DNA of 26,858 nucleotides. Origin: Methanosarcinales archaeon. GTDB taxonomy: Archaea > Halobacteriota > Syntropharchaeia > Alkanophagales > Methanospirareceae. The notes beneath the pieces were generated by a model. That model was given only the letters and a program-made list of their open reading frames with translations. It was not told the origin of the DNA and ran no database searches. The stretch is from positions 1 through 26,858 of the forward strand of contig JAODGF010000023.1 in the NCBI GenBank assembly GCA_025464645.1. Reading direction: 5' to 3'. Below, in pieces: positions 7,095-13,971 of the stretch; the first letter of the stretch is position 1, and the number at the start of each line of letters is the position of its first letter. The position numbers were made by a program, and so were the translations under genes.

Positions 7095-8426
7095 ATGATT
7101 CAACAGACGTTGTTTGCTGAGGATGTAACAGCGGTAAAAAATCTTTATCCCCCCGACTCAAAAAGGGAACAAATAGAGGACAAATTTGAAAATCTTATAC
7201 ACGAAGAGTTAAAGTTAGGTTCTGTGGTTTCATACGTGGGAAATAAAAACGTCCCCTTCCTGAGAATTTACAGATATAAAGAAGCTTTTGCCTTCGATTT
7301 TGTGATGGACTTTTTGAGACGGTTTGAAGTAGATTCTGATGATTATGTGTTTGACCCTTTTTCTGGATTGGGAACAACGATGTTCGCATCCATGATTTGC
7401 GGTATTCCTTCAGTGGGAATTGATAAATTACCCATCGCGTATTTCAACTCGAAAACCTTGCCATTATTTTTACTATTGGCAGAGAACGAACTGAAGGGAA
7501 TATGGATTTCTCTAACCCCCAAAATACAAAAAAGTAAGCCCGCTGATGTAGCAATGGACGTTCCCATCATGAAAATTGCATTTGATGAGGAAACGCTTTT
7601 AACACTCAGAAAACTTAAATCCGCTATTGAGGATTTATCTCTTCCTTATCGTGATATTTTCCTTTTGCTATTCTTTTCCATTCTGGAAGAATGCAGCTTC
7701 ACATCAAAAGATGGTCAATTTCTCAGATTAAATCGTAATAAGAAAACTTCCAGTCCTATCGATGCGATGAACATAAAAATCGCACAGGTGGAAGAAGATG
7801 TCCGGCGTATGAAACTATTTTCCTCTGACATATCCAAGAATGATAACTTTATGCCCGATATGTATCACGGAGATACACGGGATTTATCCGATATAAAATT
7901 CAAGAAGAGACCCACTATTATTATCACTTCACCGCCTTATGCTAACAGATATGACTATACGAGGACTTACGCGCTTGAGTTATGTTTCCATTTTGTGCGG
8001 AACTTTGAGGAGCTGAAGGCGGTTCGTTTTGGTATTCTGAGGTCGCATATTGAATCCAAAATACTGAAAGGCGAAGTCCCACCGCACCCGGTAATAAAAG
8101 AAGTGGTTGAAATTCTCGGAAGAAAAAAACTCAATAATCCTAAAATACCGAGTATGATTACAACTTATTTTATAGACATGCAAAAGGTTATAACGGAATG
8201 GTTTAAAGTCCTGGCTCCTGGTGCTAAAGTGGCTATGGTTGTAGATAATGTGAGATTTGAAGGTGAATTGATACCAGTGGACTTGGTGCTTTCTGAAATG
8301 GCAGAGGAAGCAGGATTCGAGGTGAAGGAAATTATAGTAGCACGATATAAAGGTAATAGTTCTCAACAGATGAAGAAATATGGGCGAGTGCCCGTAAGAG
8401 AGAGCGTAGTTATTTGGGAAAAATAG
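7095..8426 (+). CDS. DNA methyltransferase, SPPY type (N4-cytosine or N6-adenine), alpha-class order
   Basis: S-adenosylmethionine-dependent modification enzyme of 443 residues. SAM-binding motif I is DPFSGLGTT (87-95), followed by SVGIDK, the acidic residue binding the ribose. Catalytic motif IV is ITSPPYANRYDY with SPPY at 279-282. The roughly 180 residues between them would hold the target-recognition domain, giving the alpha order. SPPY favours m4C or m6A; the base cannot be told from this. A stretch TTTATATATT at 7018-7027 could be its TATA box, giving a leader of about 45 bases. It is followed after 49 bases by a PD-(D/E)XK nuclease, which together look like a type II restriction-modification system. 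Confidence 0.88.
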   Translation: MIQQTLFAEDVTAVKNLYPPDSKREQIEDKFENLIHEELKLGSVVSYVGNKNVPFLRIYRYKEAFAFDFVMDFLRRFEVDSDDYVFDPFSGLGTTMFASMICGIPSVGIDKLPIAYFNSKTLPLFLLLAENELKGIWISLTPKIQKSKPADVAMDVPIMKIAFDEETLLTLRKLKSAIEDLSLPYRDIFLLLFFSILEECSFTSKDGQFLRLNRNKKTSSPIDAMNIKIAQVEEDVRRMKLFSSDISKNDNFMPDMYHGDTRDLSDIKFKKRPTIIITSPPYANRYDYTRTYALELCFHFVRNFEELKAVRFGILRSHIESKILKGEVPPHPVIKEVVEILGRKKLNNPKIPSMITTYFIDMQKVITEWFKVLAPGAKVAMVVDNVRFEGELIPVDLVLSEMAEEAGFEVKEIIVARYKGNSSQQMKKYGRVPVRESVVIWEK

Positions 8427-8475
8427 CATAAACATCCATGAAAAAGGAAAAGGTCAGCTTGATGATGAAATTGCT

Positions 8476-9051
8476 TTGCATATCTCAAAGCATTTGAATA
8501 AAATTGTCAGCATTCTGATTGAACACGATGAGACGATAGATGATAGAGAGTTCGATTTGTGGCGAGGGATGGCTGCTGGCTCGCAAGCACAGGGTTCATG
8601 GCAAAATACAAAGGGCGACAGGGCTGAAGTGGTTATCAAGGATTTGATTGAAAGGAGAATCCGAGAAAAGGGCTTGGTACTTGTAGAAATATCTCACGGA
8701 AAAGGAGAAGTTATAAAATTACGAGATGGAAGGCAATTTATATTAGGAAGCGAACCGGACATAGGTGTTTATAAAAACAGCAATATCCAAATAGCCGTAG
8801 AAATAAAAGGTGGTATTGACCCTGCTGGTGTGCTTGAAAGGTTTGGAGCGGCTTTAAAAAGCTTAAGGCGAGCTAAGCAAGAGAACTCAAAATCAATAAC
8901 GATAGTGATAATGCAAGGAGTTTCTTTAACGTCCAGAGCGGAAGAAGAAATTAAAAAGAGCAAGAGCATTATTGACTATTTTTTCACAATTGAGGACATA
9001 ATAAGCAATGAAGCTGTTAGAAAAGACCTTTTTAAAATTCTAAAAATATGA
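8476..9051 (+). CDS. PD-(D/E)XK nuclease, probable type II restriction endonuclease (5' end uncertain)
   Basis: Probable partner of the preceding methyltransferase, cutting the same unmodified site. The catalytic core is visible as EPD (93-95) followed by VEIKGG with E109 and K111, a PD-x13-ExK arrangement. KGDRAE near residue 46 and DPAGVLERFGAA after the core look family-specific. It may be XcyI-like (CCCGGG), but I am not sure. The only in-frame start is a TTG at 8476. The frame is open further upstream and reads HEKGKGQLDDEIALHISK with no start codon. An out-of-frame ATG at 8438 precedes an A5 run; one extra A would join that ATG to this frame. The gene may be frameshifted, N-terminally truncated or TTG-started. 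A pseudogene is possible. Confidence 0.72.
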   Translation: MHISKHLNKIVSILIEHDETIDDREFDLWRGMAAGSQAQGSWQNTKGDRAEVVIKDLIERRIREKGLVLVEISHGKGEVIKLRDGRQFILGSEPDIGVYKNSNIQIAVEIKGGIDPAGVLERFGAALKSLRRAKQENSKSITIVIMQGVSLTSRAEEEIKKSKSIIDYFFTIEDIISNEAVRKDLFKILKI

Positions 9052-9059
9052 CGTCGTTT

Positions 9060-9215
9060 TATTAACCAGAACCACAAGATTACACAGATTTTCACGAGAA
9101 ATTGTGAAGATAAAAGAAGTCAGAGAACAGAAGTCAGAATTCAATGTTCTGTTTTCTATTCTCTTATCTCAGGTCTGGGGGTCAATCTCGTGAAATCTCG
9201 TGGGTTTTTCACTAA
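9060..9215. repeat. Degenerate intergenic repeat with inverted CACGAGA-type ends
   Basis: This non-coding spacer between two convergent genes begins with iterated CACAAGATTA, CACAGATTTT, CACGAGAAAT units. It ends with related units in inverse orientation (TCTCGTG twice, at 9186-9202). Between them are a direct repeat AGAAGTCAGA (near 9116 and 9130) and an inverted pair AGAACA/TGTTCT (9124-9129, 9145-9150). No reading frame of note is present. The layout resembles scattered intergenic inverted-end repeats or a decayed miniature element. It is too irregular to be a CRISPR array. Confidence 0.5.
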
Positions 9216-10396
9216 AACATCATCCTCACAAGACTGAACAGCATCTTCGGATTCTTCTTTATCATCTCTTTCAACAACGCTCGTTCACTGAACTCCTTTA
9301 TTCTTATTCCACCAGCTAACGCATGAAAAAATTTGTTCAGGTCCTGGGTGCTCAGGTTCAACACGATATTCTTTGTCTTCAACCCAACTTCCAGGACTTT
9401 ACCAAATTCCTTTCGCCATCGCTTCTCGTATTCCTTCAACCTCCTCTTTGAAGTGTTGTTTTCTTGCACTGCCTTTGCAATTACATCGCCTGCTATTTCA
9501 CCACCCTGCATTGCTTCTACAATGCCTCCACCGGTGATAGGATTAACATGCCTTGCTGCATCACCCACTAAAATCAGTCCGTTTGCTACCGTTTCATATA
9601 CCGGTCCGCTCAACGGTACCGCACCATACATCTCTGCCATTATTTCCCCATCCGGGAACCTGTCTTGAACGAATGCGTTCAAATAGTCGTAAGCACGATG
9701 GTTATCACCAGAAACGTCGCCTCCTATCCCAATGCCTACATTTGCGCAATCTTTACCTTTTGGAAACACCCAGGCATACCCCCGGGGTGCGATGTCATAG
9801 CCAAAGAAAAGTTCACAATAATCTCTGTTAAATTCGATGTCACACATGAGGAACTGTGCACAGATGGCAACGTCAGCCAGGCGCAGTGTTGTGTCAATAC
9901 CGCCCCATCTACCAACCCTTGATTCCACGCCATCCGCACCCACAACCACATCTGCATAGATACAAAGATCCTCTTCGGCACTTCTTGCATGCACGCCCTT
10001 TATATGTCCTTCTTCCTGGACGACTCCATAAGCTTGTGTTTTAACCCGCACCTCCGCACCGGCGCGTGCAGCTTCCTGTGCAAGGAATTTATCAAATAGC
10101 TTTCTTTCGAGTACATAGCCCGCTTCTTCTGCACCTTCAACCGATAAAACCACCTTCGTGCCGTCTGGACCATATGTAATAGTTCCTTTCACCTCTGCGC
10201 ATATCCATCTGGAATCAACTTTAACGAACCTTTCTATTTCTTTGCTTACACCCTCTGCGCATTTCACCGGCACACCTATCTCTGGGTTCCTTTCGATTAA
10301 AAGAACATCTAATCCGCGTTCAGCAGCGGTCTTTGCAGTTATACTGCCAGCAGGTCCTGCCCCTACCACTACAACATCATATCTCTCCCCTTTCAT
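9212..10396 (-). CDS. Geranylgeranyl reductase family FAD protein
   Basis: FAD-dependent enzyme of 394 residues that saturates isoprenoid double bonds. In archaea the family reduces the chains of digeranylgeranylglycerophospholipid membrane lipids, and some members reduce menaquinone side chains. The N-terminal FAD-binding motif is VVVVGAGPAGS (near 9-19), followed by LLIERNPEIGVPVKCAEG. The second FAD motif is LVGDAARHVNPITGGGI. Its start at 10396 lacks a clear ribosome site but has a TATA box about 42 bases upstream. Its position near an F420H2:quinone oxidoreductase makes quinone-tail reduction worth considering, though lipid reduction is the default. Confidence 0.88.
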   Translation of the reverse strand: MKGERYDVVVVGAGPAGSITAKTAAERGLDVLLIERNPEIGVPVKCAEGVSKEIERFVKVDSRWICAEVKGTITYGPDGTKVVLSVEGAEEAGYVLERKLFDKFLAQEAARAGAEVRVKTQAYGVVQEEGHIKGVHARSAEEDLCIYADVVVGADGVESRVGRWGGIDTTLRLADVAICAQFLMCDIEFNRDYCELFFGYDIAPRGYAWVFPKGKDCANVGIGIGGDVSGDNHRAYDYLNAFVQDRFPDGEIMAEMYGAVPLSGPVYETVANGLILVGDAARHVNPITGGGIVEAMQGGEIAGDVIAKAVQENNTSKRRLKEYEKRWRKEFGKVLEVGLKTKNIVLNLSTQDLNKFFHALAGGIRIKEFSERALLKEMIKKNPKMLFSLVRMMF

Positions 10397-10433
10397 TGTG
10401 TTGTACAGAGAATGAAAATAATATTTAGTAAAC

Positions 10434-10454
10434 TTTATATAACCCTTTTATAAA
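10434..10454. promoter_or_regulatory. Back-to-back TATA boxes of a divergent promoter
   Basis: On the minus strand TTATATAAA (10434-10442) faces the reductase gene. On the plus strand TTTTATAAAA (from 10446) faces the 10482 gene. Only CCC separates them, so two pre-initiation complexes could hardly form at once and the genes may be expressed alternatively. Confidence 0.55.
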
Positions 10455-10481
10455 AAACGTAAAATAGGAGTATTGGAAAAG

Positions 10482-10916
10482 ATGGAAAAAGCGAAAGGGG
10501 CAGTAAAGCCACAGCATTGGATGACCCGCTACTTAGAGCGGTTGAATAGTGAAGAAGGCTTGTCCGCGGAAGAGATATTCGAGGAAGAAAATGCACGTCG
10601 AGCTAAAGAAGGTTTACCCTTGTTAAAATTCAATTCTATCGGTCGTACATTAAATACCTTTGGATATCCGAAATCGGGCACCAAACATAAGCGCATAGCA
10701 GGGGTTAAACCGACACGCATCGAGACAGTCATAAAAGACATAAAGCGGAAAGTAGAAAAACTCAGCGAGCTCATCAAAGAGGAAAATTTATCGGACGTGG
10801 AAGAAGAGTTTATCTGGCTATTTATAGAAGACTATCCAGAGTCACAGATAGTGGATATGCTGCAATTGGATGAAGCGAAATTGGGAGAAATTAAGAAGAA
10901 GCTACATCTGAGTTAA
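10482..10916 (+). CDS. Uncharacterised 144-residue charged protein
   Basis: I do not recognise this family. The protein is soluble, rich in Lys and Glu, and has no signal peptide, membrane segment or cysteine motif. The N-terminal half contains QHWMTRYLERLNSEEGLSAE and a basic stretch near residues 60-75. Residues of about 80-105 are a probable amphipathic helix. The last 35 (EEEFIWLFIEDYPESQIVDM, then LQLDEAKLGEIKKKL) look like a small helix-turn-helix, so nucleic-acid binding is possible. I chose the ATG at 10482, with AGGAG eleven bases upstream; a TTG at 10473 is too close to that site. Its last four bases overlap the 3' end of fqoF, which converges on it. It shares a divergent promoter with the reductase. 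Confidence 0.75.
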   Translation: MEKAKGAVKPQHWMTRYLERLNSEEGLSAEEIFEEENARRAKEGLPLLKFNSIGRTLNTFGYPKSGTKHKRIAGVKPTRIETVIKDIKRKVEKLSELIKEENLSDVEEEFIWLFIEDYPESQIVDMLQLDEAKLGEIKKKLHLS

Positions 10917-11950
10917 TCCCTTTTAATATTCTTCTCTCTCCCTTTTTTGAGATTGATAAGGTAATCCAGTTCTTCTGGCTTTGCATCTCCGAAATCTGCA
11001 TATCCCTTCTCCTTGATGTAACTTATAATCTCTCTCACATTCCCTTCACGTACAATCACCGTTGAAAATCCCTTTTCGCTGCCTACACTACCCACACTCG
11101 CATCACTCTCCACCGCGGTGAAGTCCGTGCAAACGTTGCAACCGCTTGCAACTATCTCTTCTACTTCCTTCACCTTGAATTTCACTTTTTCGCCATCGCT
11201 CATCGTGGCGATGAACTTACCCTTGGTTATGTCAGTTTTAATGAGTTTCGAGAAATCAACACCTTTTTCTTGCAGAAATTTCGATATATCGCTGTAATGG
11301 AAATTCTCAGTGCAGAACAAGCCAACAACGAGTTTCACCTTTTCACGGAAGATAGGGAATTCCTGCTGCAGCTTTCTGACACCCGAAACGATGCAGGGCG
11401 TTCCGACAACACCCACACCGCGCTTCGTGAACCTCACCGCTTCCTTTAATGCGGGCAGTACATCCGCAAACGTGTATTTTGTGCCTCCGAGTGAGGTAAT
11501 CGCGAGCTGTTCGGGGTCTCGCACGTGGAACATCTCAGTTGCCCACTTATCGTCCCTGCCGGCGAACAAACCACGGTCTATCATTCCCATCTCTATTGCG
11601 GACACGATAAGTTCAGTCACCATCGCCCCGTCTTGCCCTGCGAACCGCTTTGACCGCCCGGCGATAAAATCTATATAATCGCCCAAGCCGCTTTTTGGCT
11701 CGTAAACAAACCGCGGACACACTCGCACACAGGCACCGCAGTCAAGACATTGGTTCTCATAATCCGGGAAATCTACTTTATTTTCTACTACTGTTATCCC
11801 TCCAGGGCATATCGCTGCGCATGTCAAACACCGGCTGCATAAGTTCGTATCTATAACTTTTGCTTTTAGATTCTCAAAATACACTTTGTCCTTTAACGGT
11901 TTCTCAGGAACCGCTACTTCCCATTCCGATTCTCCTATTGCTGTTGCCAT
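10913..11950 (-). CDS. fqoF: F420H2:quinone oxidoreductase subunit F (FrhB-like electron-input subunit)
   Basis: Oxidises reduced coenzyme F420 and passes electrons to the membrane complex on its cytoplasmic arm. It has 345 residues. Two N-terminal [4Fe-4S] motifs lie at C38/C41/C44/C48 and C68/C71/C74/C78, followed by a FrhB-type FAD and F420 domain. That domain contains SLGGTKYTFADV, GVVGTPCIVSG and GLFCTENFHY. The presence of this subunit, with no nuoE/F/G, is why the complex is assigned to F420H2 rather than NADH. It is the last gene of the fqo set but is separated from fqoI by an ATPase gene. It has no ribosome site and its own TATA box about 27 bases upstream, so it is probably leaderless and separately transcribed. 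Confidence 0.93.
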   Translation of the reverse strand: MATAIGESEWEVAVPEKPLKDKVYFENLKAKVIDTNLCSRCLTCAAICPGGITVVENKVDFPDYENQCLDCGACVRVCPRFVYEPKSGLGDYIDFIAGRSKRFAGQDGAMVTELIVSAIEMGMIDRGLFAGRDDKWATEMFHVRDPEQLAITSLGGTKYTFADVLPALKEAVRFTKRGVGVVGTPCIVSGVRKLQQEFPIFREKVKLVVGLFCTENFHYSDISKFLQEKGVDFSKLIKTDITKGKFIATMSDGEKVKFKVKEVEEIVASGCNVCTDFTAVESDASVGSVGSEKGFSTVIVREGNVREIISYIKEKGYADFGDAKPEELDYLINLKKGREKNIKRD

Positions 11951-11973
11951 TTTTTGTACTATTAGGAGGAGGA

Positions 11974-11981
11974 TTATATAA
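11974..11981 (-). promoter_or_regulatory. TATA box of fqoF
   Basis: TTATATAA on the minus strand is centred about 27 bases before the fqoF ATG (11950), the archaeal spacing for a leaderless transcript. The stop codon of the truncated ATPase copy lies inside this box. Confidence 0.6.
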
Positions 11982-12000
11982 GATTTTCGATTTTTTTATT

Positions 12001-12018
12001 CCTGTCGTGGAATTCTAT
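12001..12018. repeat. 18-bp direct repeat, copy 2 (in the ATPase remnant)
   Basis: Exact second copy of the repeat at 13087-13104, in the truncated reading frame ahead of fqoF. Recombination between the two copies would remove the intact ATPase and leave a single remnant. Confidence 0.85.
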
Positions 12019-12039
12019 TCTCTTAATCATCTCTTACAC

Positions 12040-13113
12040 CTACACCTTCACCAACTCACGAATAGCGAGCAAATCCAATCTCGACTGTGGTCTCACCTCA
12101 CCACCCATCGGGTCCACGAACAATATGTTTTTCTTTACCAGAAAATGCTTCGCAGGTCTGTGCAATTCGAAATCCACACGCTCCCTGTCCATAAACAACT
12201 TCAATATCTCAATCACTTTTTCCTTTTCCACCCTGTACTGCTCTCCCGCAATCTCCACCACTGGTCTCACATAGTTTAATTCGTCAAGCAGGTCTCTTAG
12301 CTGGGTTATGCGTACTTTAAGAAGTTCCTCCGCCTTTTCTTTTGTATTCCCACCTCCTAATTTGTGATTTATCAACTCCACCAGATATACGGGCTTTCCA
12401 CCGCAATGATACCACGCATCGCCTTTTTCTTTATCACTGAATTCATAATTTTCGAGAAAATCCATCGTATTATTATAATCAAAATCGTCCACCAGCAGAT
12501 ACCTGCACCTGCCCTGCAACATCGCTTCGCTGTAAATCTCCTCGATGAACAACGAATCAGATGAAACCGCAAATACATGACACAAATGTAGTTCTTTCGT
12601 CAGTCTGATAAAGAAATTAAATAGTTTATATATCAGTAATTCATCAATTTTCACGTCTCCTATCACCTGTAACTCATCAACTATCAGAACAGGCACATAT
12701 TTCTGCGATATCTCTTCCATAAAGCTCTCTATGTACTTGAACACATCCTTGCTCCTCTCCTTCCTCTCAAACATGCGCTCAAACAAATTTAGAGGTATGG
12801 GAATCCCGCCGATGAGTTTTAAATCTTTTAATATCGCTTTCGCATATTCCTTCGCATTCCTTTCTCTCCTCTCCTCGTCAATATCAAAAAGAACGTCGAG
12901 AAACTCTTCATAGCCCCGGATGAATCTCCCCCTCAAATTTATGCGAAAAATCGCATAATCTTCAGGCAATTGTTTCACAGCATAGCTCATCAGCTCGGTC
13001 TTACCGCTGTTTATGGGTCCGTAAATGAATGTTATTAGCGATGGCTCGCGTTCAAGTATGTTCTTTATTTCTTTTATTTCTTCTTCCCTGTCGTGGAATT
13101 CTATCCTTTTCAT
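12040..13113 (-). CDS. Archaeal STAND-like ATPase (Arch_ATPase family, PF01637 type)
   Basis: P-loop ATPase of 357 residues and unknown cellular role, from a family present in many copies in archaeal genomes and often mobile-looking. The N-terminal signature is MKRIEFHDREEEI, Walker A is GPINSGKT (32-39), and a Walker B with a following Glu is VPVLIVDELQVIG. The C-terminal part contains a probable winged-helix region. It interrupts the fqo cluster between fqoI and fqoF and has no evident link to respiration. An AT-rich TATA-like run (CTTTATATATAA) abuts its ATG. Its 5' end is repeated just downstream of its stop, so it is flanked by 18-bp direct repeats. Confidence 0.88.
   Translation of the reverse strand: MKRIEFHDREEEIKEIKNILEREPSLITFIYGPINSGKTELMSYAVKQLPEDYAIFRINLRGRFIRGYEEFLDVLFDIDEERRERNAKEYAKAILKDLKLIGGIPIPLNLFERMFERKERSKDVFKYIESFMEEISQKYVPVLIVDELQVIGDVKIDELLIYKLFNFFIRLTKELHLCHVFAVSSDSLFIEEIYSEAMLQGRCRYLLVDDFDYNNTMDFLENYEFSDKEKGDAWYHCGGKPVYLVELINHKLGGGNTKEKAEELLKVRITQLRDLLDELNYVRPVVEIAGEQYRVEKEKVIEILKLFMDRERVDFELHRPAKHFLVKKNILFVDPMGGEVRPQSRLDLLAIRELVKV
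13087..13104. repeat. 18-bp direct repeat, copy 1 (5' end of the ATPase gene)
   Basis: CCTGTCGTGGAATTCTAT is identical to 12001-12018, about 1.09 kb away. It encodes the IEFHDR residues of the intact ATPase, so it is part of that gene and not an independent insertion-sequence target. Confidence 0.85.
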
Positions 13114-13241
13114 TATATATAAAGTATAACTTCATTTAAGACACTGATTTACATTGATTTTTTCTTTCTTTTGTTAGGCAGGTCTAACGGTATTGCTCTT
13201 TTTATCGGTGTTAATCTCTTTTTTCTTGTCTTTTTATCTTT
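13114..13241. other. AT-rich spacer between fqoI and the ATPase gene
   Basis: This 128-base gap interrupts an otherwise gap-free operon. On the minus strand it is strongly purine-rich (repeated AAAAAGA). It contains a small dyad GTTAG/CTAAC (13173-13177, 13184-13188) and ends in a TATA-like sequence next to the ATPase start. No gene or clear terminator is seen. Confidence 0.5.
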
Positions 13242-13970
13242 TTATTTCTTCACGAGCCTCAATATCTGCATTGAACACTCCTTAACGCATAATCCACAGC
13301 CCGTGCACTTATCCGTATCTATTTTCATTCTCAGTACGCCACGCTCTATTGAAGAAGAAATCGCCCCACTTTCACATACTTCTTCGCAAACCCGACAGCC
13401 AATACAGCTCGCTCTGTCTATGCACTGACTCACCATCGGTATCTCTACCGGAGGCGTGACCTCAACAAAAAGAGTATCCACTTCTCGCACCCTCTTCAAA
13501 TGCAAATCATGCTCGTCTATCACGTACTCCACCGACTTTTTATCCTCACGAATTATCTCTGGCTCCTCGATCATCTCCTCGGTAAGTGTGAGCATCTCAT
13601 CCATATCCTTATACGCTACATCGTGAATCTTTGTTGTTTTTAATGCACCACCAGAGCATGAATCAACGCAGAAATGGCAGAAGATGCACTTACCGTAATC
13701 TACCGTGGGGTAATATCTTTCATTTGGTGCCGCTTTCATTTGAATCGCATTTGCAGGACATACAAAAGCACACTCCCAGCAACTAATGCACTTGTCGGGG
13801 TCAAACATGAGGTAGCCACGCAAATTATCCGGCATCTTCTTCCTTTCCCTCGGATAAAACACAGTCGCCGTCAGTGGATAAACAGATTCTTTCATCGCCA
13901 CGCCTATGGCGGTTGCGTGCCTCACTACCTTCTCTCCCAAGCCCTGTTCCTGAACCGTAACTTTTTTCAT
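13242..13970 (-). CDS. fqoI: F420H2:quinone oxidoreductase subunit I with four [4Fe-4S] motifs
   Basis: Electron-wire subunit homologous to NuoI, linking FqoF to the N2 cluster in the B domain. It has 242 residues, longer than the usual two-cluster form. CxxCxxCxxxC motifs begin at C61, C95, C189 and C222. The first pair is the expected NuoI core. The second pair forms an extra ferredoxin-like domain after an acidic linker (about residues 120-180). The start has GGAGGAGTG about 9 bases upstream and lies one base after the fqoH stop. It is the last gene before the operon is interrupted by the ATPase. The extra clusters could extend the wire or offer a second docking site, for example for ferredoxin. 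Confidence 0.92.
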   Translation of the reverse strand: MKKVTVQEQGLGEKVVRHATAIGVAMKESVYPLTATVFYPRERKKMPDNLRGYLMFDPDKCISCWECAFVCPANAIQMKAAPNERYYPTVDYGKCIFCHFCVDSCSGGALKTTKIHDVAYKDMDEMLTLTEEMIEEPEIIREDKKSVEYVIDEHDLHLKRVREVDTLFVEVTPPVEIPMVSQCIDRASCIGCRVCEEVCESGAISSSIERGVLRMKIDTDKCTGCGLCVKECSMQILRLVKK

Positions 13971-13971
13971 C

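Larger units (their letters stand above)
11974..12030 (-). pseudogene. 18-codon remnant of a second Arch_ATPase gene start
   Basis: The minus strand from ATG 12030 reads MIKRIEFHDRNKKIENLI and stops. Its start matches the first residues of the intact upstream ATPase (MKRIEFHDRE), with 18 identical bases (12001-12018 versus 13087-13104). It lies nine bases after that ATPase's stop codon and has GGTG ahead of its ATG. It is best read as the 5' end of a tandem second copy whose body has been deleted, joined to the fqoF promoter. Confidence 0.7.

Noticed and set aside
6899..7120. 73-residue plus-strand gene
   Set aside because: It opens with a GTG inside apgM and only its middle resembles a toxin; I record it as a remnant.
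9060..9215. CRISPR array
   Set aside because: The repeat units are about ten bases, irregular and partly inverted, with no constant spacer length.
13173..13188. GTTAG/CTAAC hairpin as a terminator after fqoI
   Set aside because: The stem is only five base pairs and no T-run follows on the transcribed strand.
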